Assembly: GCA_031254735.1 (NCBI GenBank)
Contig: JAIRTU010000129.1
Span: 1-13,175 of the forward strand
DNA length: 13,175 bases
Direction: 5' to 3'
Source of the DNA: Bacteroidales bacterium
GTDB lineage: Bacteria; Bacteroidota; Bacteroidia; Bacteroidales; WCHB1-69
Below, piece by piece: positions 1 to 6,288 of this stretch. Each line of letters begins with the position of its first letter. The stretch's first letter is position 1. Both the position numbers and the translations under genes were made by a program. The notes beneath the pieces are model-generated. The model worked only from the letters and a program-made list of their open reading frames with translations, was not told where the DNA came from and did no database searches.

Positions 1-433
1 CTTTATGCGAAATATAATGCGATATATGCTGTATTTCCGGTGCGGCGTCGGCGGGACAAACACGCAAACCTGCCATTAACATGGCATCGTAATCGGGAAT
101 ATCATCACCCATATAAACCACCTGTTCGGGACGAAGATTCTTGCTTTCCATGTATTGAGCAAACACTTTGGTTTTGTCTGACACTTTCAAAAAAATGTCA
201 AACGCCGGAAATTCGCTAAACCGCGCCCGCATGCTTTCGGAGTATCCGCCCGAAATGATACATACATTATATCCCTGTTTGATAGCATATTGTATGGCGT
301 AACCGTCTTTGGCGTTGGTCATGCGGAGTTGGTCGCCATTGGGTGCGACAAGTATTTTTCCGTTGCTCAACACTCCGTCGAAGTCGAAAATAAAGGTTGT
401 AATATCTTTTAGTCTTTCTTTGTAATTTTTCAT
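1..433 (-). CDS. kdsC: KdsC-type HAD phosphatase, 3' end outside the window
   Basis: Translating the minus strand from the ATG at 433 gives 144 residues before the window edge; the family is usually about 160-180 residues, so only the C-terminal tail is missing. The HAD motifs are clear: motif I FDFDGVLSNG near residues 14-23 (nucleophile Asp plus acid/base Asp), motif II ISGG near residue 60, and motif III GDDIPD near residues 113-118. In the family this enzyme removes the phosphate from 3-deoxy-D-manno-octulosonate 8-phosphate, giving Kdo for LPS in the cytoplasm. Its start overlaps the stop of the DUF2520 gene as ATGA, implying translational coupling. A closely related C0-type HAD phosphatase with another sugar phosphate substrate cannot be excluded. 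Confidence 0.85.
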   Translation of the reverse strand, partial: MKNYKERLKDITTFIFDFDGVLSNGKILVAPNGDQLRMTNAKDGYAIQYAIKQGYNVCIISGGYSESMRARFSEFPAFDIFLKVSDKTKVFAQYMESKNLRPEQVVYMGDDIPDYDAMLMAGLRVCPADAAPEIQHISHYISHK

Positions 434-1209
434 TTTATTTTTTGTTGTATCTGAATAATTTCGGACATCAATTTATAAATTTCTCTGTAACGAGGATCGT
501 CAATCAGCTTTAAATGCTTGTCTGTTACTTGGTTGTCGCCGCGTGCCGCCGGGCCTGTCTGTGCTTCTTCGGGATAAAGCATGTCCAATTTCTCCACCGT
601 TTCTTTTATCAGCGGAATGGCTATGGAAAAATCGATATTCCGACTGTTTAATATCTGTTTTACAACAACAAACAACGCATTGGGAAAATTGCTCGCAAAA
701 ACGCCCGCCAAATGCAAATATTGCCGCTGTTGAGAGGTCAGCCAGTGAGTAGACAGCGAAAGGCGTTCCGCCAAAAACGACAGGATTTTTTTCGAGAAAA
801 AATTAGACGCCTCCAAACACAGAGGAACGGTACTGAAATCCAATTCTTTCCTCTTAGTGAGGGTTTGATAAGGATACAATACGCCATAGTTGGGCGAAAG
901 TCTTTGCAAAATATCCATCTCCAAACCGCCCGATGTGTGAAGATAAAGCGAATCGGAGGGCGGTAAAGCAGATATAACCGAAGTATAAGCGTCATCTTTT
1001 ACACAGAGCAGGTACACATTCGATTGGGGAATGTGTTTAAAATTGTCTGCAACCTCTGCTTTCACACTGTCTGCCAACGTTTTCGCCCTGTAAAAATTTC
1101 TGCCGATAATCGCATCTATCACAAAACCGCGATCATGAAAGTTTTTGGCGAAATGCCACGCCACGTTTCCTGTCCCTATAATTGAAATGGATAATTGTCT
1201 TGGATTCAT
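430..1209 (-). CDS. Rossmann-fold/DUF2520 dinucleotide-binding protein
   Basis: A 259-residue cytoplasmic protein. Residues 7-17 (SISIIGTGNVA) form the glycine-rich beta-alpha-beta turn of an NAD(P)-binding Rossmann fold. The C-terminal half, with LAGVFASNFPNALF near residue 167 and ARGDN near residue 223, looks like the DUF2520 domain, related to the helical dimer domain of 6-phosphogluconate and F420-dependent oxidoreductases. The exact reaction is unknown. It lies between a RdgB-type gene (1-base gap upstream) and a KdsC-type gene (4-base overlap downstream), so all three are probably one transcript. I know this neighbourhood as common in Bacteroidales, but it does not reveal a substrate. 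Length and motifs look intact. Confidence 0.85.
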   Translation of the reverse strand: MNPRQLSISIIGTGNVAWHFAKNFHDRGFVIDAIIGRNFYRAKTLADSVKAEVADNFKHIPQSNVYLLCVKDDAYTSVISALPPSDSLYLHTSGGLEMDILQRLSPNYGVLYPYQTLTKRKELDFSTVPLCLEASNFFSKKILSFLAERLSLSTHWLTSQQRQYLHLAGVFASNFPNALFVVVKQILNSRNIDFSIAIPLIKETVEKLDMLYPEEAQTGPAARGDNQVTDKHLKLIDDPRYREIYKLMSEIIQIQQKIK

Positions 1210-1210
1210 C

Positions 1211-1798
1211 TTACGTATTTATTAATGTATTGAGGAAATCTGTTAAGTTTGCCAATGCCCGCCCGCGATGACTGATACTGTTTTTTTCTTCCAATGTCAT
1301 TTGTGCAAAAGATGTTGAAAAACCTTCGGGTCGGAAAATGGGATCATAGCCAAAACCTTCCTCGCCATGTTTTTCCGTCAGGATCATTCCGTTGACTTTC
1401 CCCTCGAAAATATATTCTTTTCCGTCTAAAATCAAAGCAATCACCGTCTTGAAACAGGCTTTGCGGTCGGATACGGTTTCCATCTCCTGCAACACCTTGT
1501 TCATATTATCTTCAAACGAGCAATGTTCGCCTGCATAGCGAGCCGAATATACACCCGGACGACCGTCCAAAGCGTCTATTTCCAATCCTGTATCATCGGC
1601 GAAACAATTTTGTTGATATTTATGATACACATAACGTGCTTTTTGAAGGGCATTGCCCAACAAATCCGGTTGTTCTTCGGGTATTTCATCGTGGCAACCG
1701 GCTTCGCCAAGAGAGATAATTCGATAATTTTTCCCTGCCAATAATGCACGCACCTCGTCTAATTTATGTTTGTTGTTGCTCGCAAAAATTAATTCCAT
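1211..1798 (-). CDS. rdgB: RdgB/HAM1 non-canonical purine NTP pyrophosphatase
   Basis: A 195-residue protein of normal family length. Signature motifs are all present: ASNNKHK at residues 6-12 (nucleotide binding), FADDTGLEIDALDGRPGV at 66-83 with the catalytic/metal Asp69, GFGYDPIF at 148-155, and SHRGRA at 176-181. In the family the enzyme hydrolyses dITP, ITP and XTP to the monophosphate and pyrophosphate, keeping deaminated purines out of nucleic acids. It is the first gene of the minus-strand unit continuing into the DUF2520 and KdsC genes. The start at 1798 gives the standard N-terminus, with no room for an earlier one. No TAnnTTTG box was seen in the 102 bases upstream. Confidence 0.95.
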   Translation of the reverse strand: MELIFASNNKHKLDEVRALLAGKNYRIISLGEAGCHDEIPEEQPDLLGNALQKARYVYHKYQQNCFADDTGLEIDALDGRPGVYSARYAGEHCSFEDNMNKVLQEMETVSDRKACFKTVIALILDGKEYIFEGKVNGMILTEKHGEEGFGYDPIFRPEGFSTSFAQMTLEEKNSISHRGRALANLTDFLNTLINT

Positions 1799-1900
1799 TT
1801 CGATTTTATTCCATGTTAATATTCAGTGATTCAACTTGATTGTGGTCTTTCCATTATAACGTTGCATTTGCAGAAAGATTTTATTGTTTTTCTTGAATAA

Positions 1901-2695
1901 TTATTTTGCCAATTTCAAAATACGAACAGCCCCTCGGAGTACGAGAAGAAAAACAATAATTCCGATAATAAGATCAGGAATTTGACTTCCAAACAGATAC
2001 ACAAACAGTCCTGCAAGCATTACGCCTGCGTTGACAATCACATCGTTTGCCGAACAGATAAGACTTGCCTTGATGTGTGCCTCTTTGCTTTTGGCACGTT
2101 GAAGCAGCCACACACAGCTGATATTGGCAATAAGTGCAAGCAAAGAAATGCCTATCATCGTTTGAAAATGAGGCATTTGCTCTATCCCGACAAAACGCCT
2201 GATCACTTCCGACAAACCCAACAAAGCTAACAACAACTGTATAATACCGCAACAAAAGGCAACTTTCTTTTTCCCGGCAACTGCCGCACCCACCACCATC
2301 AAACTCATTCCGTAAACAAACGCATCGGCAAGCATATCCAGACTGTCGGCGAGCAGACCCATAGACTTGGAAAGCAAGCCTGTTGCTATTTCAACAAGGA
2401 AAAAGGCAAAATTGATCAGCAAAACCGCCCACAATATTTTTCGTTGCAACAAAGGGTTTTCGGCATTCTCCGGCGGTTCGGCGACAGTTACGCCTTTTAA
2501 TACAGCGCCGAGGTTGAGCGACTCCAACAACTTTGTTATTTCCTCGTTGTCGCCCTCGTGAAACACATATAAGGTTCTCTCGGCTAAATCGAATTCCATA
2601 GAATAGACGTCTTTCACCGCTTCTAATTTTATCCGTATCAGACCTTCTTCCGACGGACAATCCATTTGAGATATATGATATGCAGACTTGTTCAT
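1901..2695 (-). CDS. HMA-like domain fused to a CDF-type cation efflux protein
   Basis: A 264-residue membrane protein. Residues 1-70 look like a heavy-metal-associated ferredoxin-like domain, but the usual CxxC is replaced by MDCPSEE (single Cys13 with Glu16-17). From residue 85 on there are about five to six hydrophobic spans typical of cation diffusion facilitators. The TM2 metal site is visible as D120-x3-D124 (SLDMLADAF), like the Asp pair of YiiP. The TM5 counterpart is C214-x3-D218 (ICSANDV) where His or Asp is usual. The cytoplasmic C-terminal dimerisation domain is absent, as the protein stops right after the last span. The likely role is divalent metal export across the inner membrane; the metal is not readable. 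It has its own promoter box and is not part of the rdgB unit. Confidence 0.8.
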   Translation of the reverse strand: MNKSAYHISQMDCPSEEGLIRIKLEAVKDVYSMEFDLAERTLYVFHEGDNEEITKLLESLNLGAVLKGVTVAEPPENAENPLLQRKILWAVLLINFAFFLVEIATGLLSKSMGLLADSLDMLADAFVYGMSLMVVGAAVAGKKKVAFCCGIIQLLLALLGLSEVIRRFVGIEQMPHFQTMIGISLLALIANISCVWLLQRAKSKEAHIKASLICSANDVIVNAGVMLAGLFVYLFGSQIPDLIIGIIVFLLVLRGAVRILKLAK

Positions 2696-2714
2696 TTTTG
2701 TTTTTTTAATTCTG

Positions 2715-2722
2715 CAAAAGTA
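2715..2722 (-). promoter_or_regulatory. Bacteroidota -7 promoter box for the CDF gene
   Basis: The minus strand reads TACTTTTG, an exact match to TAnnTTTG, 19 bases upstream of the ATG at 2695. No convincing TTTG -33 box is visible at the expected spacing. Confidence 0.55.
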
Positions 2723-2746
2723 TCATTTTTTTGGAACACCTTCGGA

Positions 2747-2773
2747 ATGAAGAATAAAGAACGCTGAAATGTG
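2747..2773 (+). repeat. 27-base dispersed repeat, copy 1
   Basis: It starts ATGAAGAATAAAGAA and ends CTGAAATGTG. It matches 5117-5143 at 25 of 27 positions in the same orientation. It lies between the CDF promoter and the hairpin after the 2832-3356 gene. Confidence 0.6.
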
Positions 2774-2788
2774 AAATATTTTTCATTG

Positions 2789-2825
2789 TTACCCGAAAAG
2801 ACAGATCGCTCTTGTTTTTCGGTAA
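2789..2825 (-). terminator. Hairpin just downstream of the 2832-3356 gene
   Basis: Plus-strand TTACCCGAAAA (2789-2799) pairs with TTTTCGGTAA (2816-2825) with one bulged base, with a 16-base interval between the arms. On the minus strand it begins six bases after the stop codon, the right place for a terminator of the two-gene unit 4167-2832. It lacks a clean U tract, so it may instead be a 3' stabilising structure. Confidence 0.45.
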
Positions 2826-2831
2826 TATCTT

Positions 2832-3356
2832 TTAGGATACTCCGTATTCAATTCGCACAAACTTTCCCCGTTTTTTTCGATACGTTAATATTGAAAGTTT
2901 TTTGGGTTCTTTTGTGTCAAATTTTCTTCCCAAATGCACACCAATTTTAATATTTTTCCTTTTCACTCCAACAAAAACAGTCAAAATCAGATGCCGTTGA
3001 TGCAAGAAAACATTAGGATTTTCAGTACCAATAACTATTTTGCCGGAAAAGTTCCCGGCAGTAACATCGTCCCAATAAACAGTATCATATTGAAGAGGAA
3101 TTTTATTTTGTATTACAAAGATTTTATTTGCTTTGGCATGTGAAAAATCGCAATTTGCAAAATACTTCATTGTATCCTCTTCGTAAATATAAACAGTATC
3201 AAAACGAGAGAAGAAATAATATTCCGGCAAAGGATATTCCGACAAAACTTGCTCCAATAAAGCACAATAATCCACCTTTTTCTGCCCCAAAAGAGCGGGA
3301 AAAACAAATGTCAATACAAACAAAAAGGTATAATTCAGCCTGATTTTCTTTTTCAT
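2832..3356 (-). CDS. Hypothetical secreted protein, second gene of a two-gene unit
   Basis: A 174-residue protein I do not recognise. Residues 1-24 form a signal peptide: a lysine-rich start, a long hydrophobic core and a probable cleavage site near ALLGQ. The mature part is basic and rich in Tyr, Phe and beta-branched residues (YYFFSRFDTVYIYEED near 46-61; the tail has many Lys and Arg), suggesting a beta-rich periplasmic or outer-membrane-associated protein. It begins 7 bases after the stop of the 3364-4167 gene and so is probably co-transcribed. No domain or catalytic motif is visible. Codon use is like the neighbours. Confidence 0.7.
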   Translation of the reverse strand: MKKKIRLNYTFLFVLTFVFPALLGQKKVDYCALLEQVLSEYPLPEYYFFSRFDTVYIYEEDTMKYFANCDFSHAKANKIFVIQNKIPLQYDTVYWDDVTAGNFSGKIVIGTENPNVFLHQRHLILTVFVGVKRKNIKIGVHLGRKFDTKEPKKLSILTYRKKRGKFVRIEYGVS

Positions 3357-3363
3357 AAATAAT

Positions 3364-4167
3364 CTATTTGGGTACAGGAGGAGGAATCAAACTGTCAAAA
3401 TCTTCCACGATAAAACCGGTGCAACAATCTTTACCTACGTAAGAATTAAATCGTTCTCTGATGTCTAAAAGTTTTATGGTATCGCTGATTTTATTGTCCG
3501 AATTTTCAGGTAAAATGTGATTTCCAATAATTATAGTTGTAATTTGGGAAAGCATATTGAATAATGCAGTTGTTCCAAAGTATTCGAACGATTCGTTTTC
3601 CGGTTGTATTTTTAAATAAAAGGCAGGAATAGAGATTGAATAATGTTTTGTAGTATCTTGAATTGGGTAGTATTTTTGTTTTGCGTTCTCTTGAAATTTA
3701 TTAAGGATACCTTTAAACATTTTGTTTTCACTTTCAGTAATATGAAATGAATATGTTCCTTTAATACTTTCATCGCCGGATGGATAATAAAGAGCAATTT
3801 CCCATTTTTTATCAACAATTCTCAAATTATATAAAAAACCCAAGCAATGTCTTGGAAGTTCCATACTATTTGCTATTTCTATCGTATCGTATTTCAAACT
3901 ATAAGAAGAAAATATTTGTTTATAATAAATTCTGCCTGTTTGAGATGAAATTATAGAATCATCAGCAGGAAAAGTCTGAAAACCATCTTCGTCCCATTTT
4001 TGAACAGTATAAAACTCATCATTAATAAGAAAAACACAATATCCATCGTCAGATTTATAAACTTTTTCCTGACATGCTTCATTTGTATCGGATTTTTTAC
4101 ATCGGCAAAAAAATATCGAAACTAAAAGTATTAAAATCCAATAATATTTATATTTACGCACCCCCAT
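3364..4167 (-). CDS. Hypothetical envelope protein, possible lipoprotein
   Basis: A 267-residue protein of unknown function. The N-terminus has basic residues, a hydrophobic stretch at about 9-20 and then CRCKKSD, with Cys21 and Cys23 as candidate lipidation sites. The residues before them (IFF, FCR) make a poor lipobox, so membrane anchoring is likely but lipidation uncertain. The rest is mixed alpha/beta without motifs I recognise; the C-terminus is proline-rich (DSLIPPPVPK). The ATG at 4167 is preceded by an A/T-rich leader and a promoter match at 4238-4268. It heads a two-gene unit with the 2832-3356 gene. Confidence 0.7.
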   Translation of the reverse strand: MGVRKYKYYWILILLVSIFFCRCKKSDTNEACQEKVYKSDDGYCVFLINDEFYTVQKWDEDGFQTFPADDSIISSQTGRIYYKQIFSSYSLKYDTIEIANSMELPRHCLGFLYNLRIVDKKWEIALYYPSGDESIKGTYSFHITESENKMFKGILNKFQENAKQKYYPIQDTTKHYSISIPAFYLKIQPENESFEYFGTTALFNMLSQITTIIIGNHILPENSDNKISDTIKLLDIRERFNSYVGKDCCTGFIVEDFDSLIPPPVPK

Positions 4168-4237
4168 TTTTTTAATTGGCAGAGTTTACATCAAAACGCT
4201 GAAAAAAAATTCTGTTGAAAAATCATGATACATCTTA

Positions 4238-4268
4238 CAAAGATACTGCTTTTTTCGGAGATATGCAA
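4238..4268 (-). promoter_or_regulatory. Promoter for the 4167-2832 unit
   Basis: The minus strand reads TATCTTTG (4238-4245), matching TAnnTTTG. A TTG (4266-4268) lies 20 bases further upstream, close to Bacteroidota -33/-7 spacing. It lies about 70 bases before the ATG at 4167. Confidence 0.6.
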
Positions 4269-4450
4269 GTTTTTTCGGTATTTTCGGCATTTTTTTACCG
4301 CAAGAGATACGCAAAGCTGTACAGCAGAAAGAAATACACTTGATTTTCAACGACTTGCATCTAAAACCAATAATGGGAACTTCCGTTGTCGTTTCGAGTG
4401 TTCGGCTTACGATATTTCTCATTTCTCACTTTTTGTACTGTTTTTTTTAT

Positions 4451-4458
4451 TACTTTTG
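4451..4458 (+). promoter_or_regulatory. -7 promoter box for the 4489 gene
   Basis: TACTTTTG matches TAnnTTTG and ends 30 bases before the ATG at 4489. A TTTG lies at 4432-4435, but its spacing (15 bases) is shorter than usual. Confidence 0.5.
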
Positions 4459-4488
4459 TGGTGTAATTCATTATAAAAACAGTTCCGC

Positions 4489-5127
4489 ATGCCGATAAAG
4501 ATAAAAAATAATTTTCCTGATCGAAACAAAGCGTGCCTGTTGAGGCTTTTTTATCTTATCATTATTTTATTGTTCTGTCTATTTATCCTGTCTAAAATGC
4601 AGCAGCCTGTCGGTTTTGAAAGAGTAGAACACAATCGGTGTTTCGATTCTTTATTTATGTTTGTTGATATGGACGAGCATATCGCTCCGTCCTCGATGAA
4701 TAAACACAAAAAGATATTAAAGAATAAGGATGTTAAATCTTGGTTATCGGGTGCCGATGAAAATAATATAAACGTTTACCAATTCACAAAAGGACACCGC
4801 AATTTTTTAATATTATGTTCACAACCATTTGCAGGGACGGGTTACGGTACTAATTTTTATATGTGGTTATTGGCAGATATAAATAGTGGACGAACATGTG
4901 GTAAAATGAGTTTATCAAAAAACAGAAACAGCTTTTATTTAAAAGATGATACGTTCTATTTTGTTGAATTAACTTTTGGGGATGATTTTTTCACAAACAA
5001 AGATGAATATTTTAATAAGCCTCCTTATTCGGTAAGTGTTGCAACATACATTTTGCTCGAATCAACATTTGAATTGGAAGAAATAACGTCATACGAGATA
5101 AAATCTCCCTGCTTGTATGAAGAATAA
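4489..5127 (+). CDS. Hypothetical membrane-anchored protein
   Basis: A 212-residue protein I do not recognise. A basic N-terminus (about residues 1-16) is followed by one strongly hydrophobic span at about 19-35 (LLRLFYLIIILLFCLFIL), so it is probably a single-pass inner-membrane protein with residues 40-212 in the periplasm, or has an uncleaved signal. The soluble part has a Gly-rich stretch FAGTGYGTNFYMW near residue 114 and acidic Phe/Tyr-rich segments; no known domain is evident. It is transcribed divergently from the 3364-4167 gene and stands alone. Its end overlaps copy 2 of the 27-base repeat, which supplies the stop codon. Confidence 0.7.
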   Translation: MPIKIKNNFPDRNKACLLRLFYLIIILLFCLFILSKMQQPVGFERVEHNRCFDSLFMFVDMDEHIAPSSMNKHKKILKNKDVKSWLSGADENNINVYQFTKGHRNFLILCSQPFAGTGYGTNFYMWLLADINSGRTCGKMSLSKNRNSFYLKDDTFYFVELTFGDDFFTNKDEYFNKPPYSVSVATYILLESTFELEEITSYEIKSPCLYEE

Positions 5128-5143
5128 AGAATACTGAAATGTG
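5117..5143 (+). repeat. 27-base dispersed repeat, copy 2
   Basis: 25 of 27 positions match 2747-2773. This copy overlaps the last codons and stop of the 4489-5127 gene. Confidence 0.6.
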
Positions 5144-5421
5144 GCGACAGGCTGATTTTTAATTACGAATTATACACTTCCGAAACGAAAAAAACGTAAT
5201 TAATCACCCATCGGCTGTCTCCAATCGCTATTTCCGATGTCCCGATCTATATGAAACGAATAAGCATGCGGTTTTATTGCGGACAAATTTCTGATTTTTC
5301 TGCAATTTTTTTTGAAAAAAAATAATCATTTACTACCGATTTTTGTGTAATTTTGCAACTCGTAAAACAAGTTATTAATTATTAAAACCGAAGGCTCAAT
5401 GGGATAACAGAGCAAGGTAGT
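5128..5421. other. Intergenic leader before the glutathione peroxidase gene
   Basis: In 294 bases I see no gene. It holds the end of the 27-base repeat, a weak 7-base inverted repeat (AATTACG near 5160 and CGTAATT near 5195), an A/T-rich tract, a promoter box at 5348-5355, and a 66-base leader with no obvious riboswitch. Confidence 0.5.
5348..5355 (+). promoter_or_regulatory. -7 promoter box for the BIG2-GPx gene
   Basis: TAATTTTG matches TAnnTTTG, about 66 bases before the ATG at 5422. No -33 TTTG at standard spacing is visible. Confidence 0.5.
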
Positions 5422-6231
5422 ATGAAAAAAGTATCGTTGTTTAGTATGGTGTTGGCGTTGTCTGTGTTTTTTCTTGCATGTGGCGGGAAAGATGCGGGTG
5501 GTAACGATGCAGCGGTAACCGATGTGGTGTTATCGGCAGAAAATCTTACGATTAGTGTCAACGAGAGCGTTACATTAACGGCAAGTGTCTTTCCCGAAGA
5601 TGCCGCCGTAAAAGAAGTAACTTGGAAAAGTTCGGACGAAACGGTGGCAAGCGTGCAAAATGGTGTGGTAAAAGGCATTGGCAAAGGCTCTGCAACCATT
5701 ACCGCCACCACCAAAGACGGAGAGAAAACGGCAAGTTGCAAAGTGCTTGTTGAGAAAACATTGCATAGTTTTGTGGTTGACGATATTTATGGAAAAGCAT
5801 TTGATTTGTCTCAACTGAAAGGAAAAAAAGTGCTGATTGTCAATGTTGCTTCACAATGCGGACTCACGCCTCAATACGCCGATTTGCAAAAGCTTTATGA
5901 AACGCATGCACGTTACAATTTTGTAATTATCGGTTTTCCCTGTAATGATTTTGGCGGACAAGAACCCGGAACGTCCGACGAGATTGTAGAGTTTTGCCAA
6001 TCGAATTACGGCGTTACTTTTCCTTTGATGAGTAAAGTTTCGGTTAAAGGCAATGCGAAAGCACCTCTGTACAAATGGCTTACCGAAAAATCTGAAAATG
6101 AATGGAAAGACGTGGAAATAGAATGGAATTTCCAAAAATTTATGATAGACGAAAACGGACAGATTGTAGATTGTCTTTCGCCGCAATCGCCCTTTTTCGA
6201 CAGAGTGGCAACGTGGGTCAAAGGCAATTAA
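5422..6231 (+). CDS. Lipoprotein: BIG2 Ig-like domain fused to glutathione peroxidase
   Basis: A 269-residue protein. Residues 1-20 are a lipoprotein signal (VFFLAC, lipidated Cys20), followed by a Gly/Asp linker. Residues about 33-110 are a bacterial Ig-like domain of the BIG2 type, with VTWKSSDETVASVQNGVVKG at 66-85 and GKGSATITATTKDG at 87-100. Residues 115-269 are a complete glutathione peroxidase: Cys146 in NVASQCGLTPQY, Gln180 in GFPCNDFGGQEPG, and Trp235-Asn236 in WNFQKF, i.e. the whole catalytic tetrad with Cys in place of selenocysteine. Bacterial relatives mostly use thioredoxin; Cys192 may serve as resolving Cys. The likely job is peroxide reduction on the periplasmic or surface side of a membrane. 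GPx is normally about 160 residues and cytoplasmic or simply exported; the Ig-like spacer is unusual. Confidence 0.9.
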   Translation: MKKVSLFSMVLALSVFFLACGGKDAGGNDAAVTDVVLSAENLTISVNESVTLTASVFPEDAAVKEVTWKSSDETVASVQNGVVKGIGKGSATITATTKDGEKTASCKVLVEKTLHSFVVDDIYGKAFDLSQLKGKKVLIVNVASQCGLTPQYADLQKLYETHARYNFVIIGFPCNDFGGQEPGTSDEIVEFCQSNYGVTFPLMSKVSVKGNAKAPLYKWLTEKSENEWKDVEIEWNFQKFMIDENGQIVDCLSPQSPFFDRVATWVKGN

Positions 6232-6245
6232 AAACAATTGTCTTT
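6220..6245 (+). terminator. Hairpin at the end of the GPx gene
   Basis: AAAGGCAATT (6220-6229) pairs with AATTGTCTTT (6236-6245), including one G-T pair, around a 6-base loop that contains most of the stop codon. Only a weak T-rich stretch follows, so it may be a leaky terminator before the M48 gene. Confidence 0.35.
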
Positions 6246-6288
6246 CTTGATAAATAATTAATTCTTACTGATTTTAAACGATAAGCGA

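Larger units (their letters stand above)
4168..4488. other. Divergent intergenic region with two promoters and a GC-richer remnant
   Basis: This 321-base stretch separates two diverging genes. Both outer parts are very A/T-rich and hold one promoter each. The middle, about 4295-4420, is richer in G and C and can be read for 70-80 codons in more than one frame. None of those frames has a ribosome site, signal or domain I can support. It could be a gene remnant or a dispersed intergenic repeat. Confidence 0.5.

Noticed and set aside
4186..4476. 78- to 83-codon frames on both strands between the divergent envelope genes
   Set aside because: Both overlap promoter boxes, are low in complexity at the ends and have no domain or ribosome site.
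5575..6237. Minus-strand frames opposite the GPx gene
   Set aside because: They are antisense to a domain-supported gene and have no motifs or ribosome sites.
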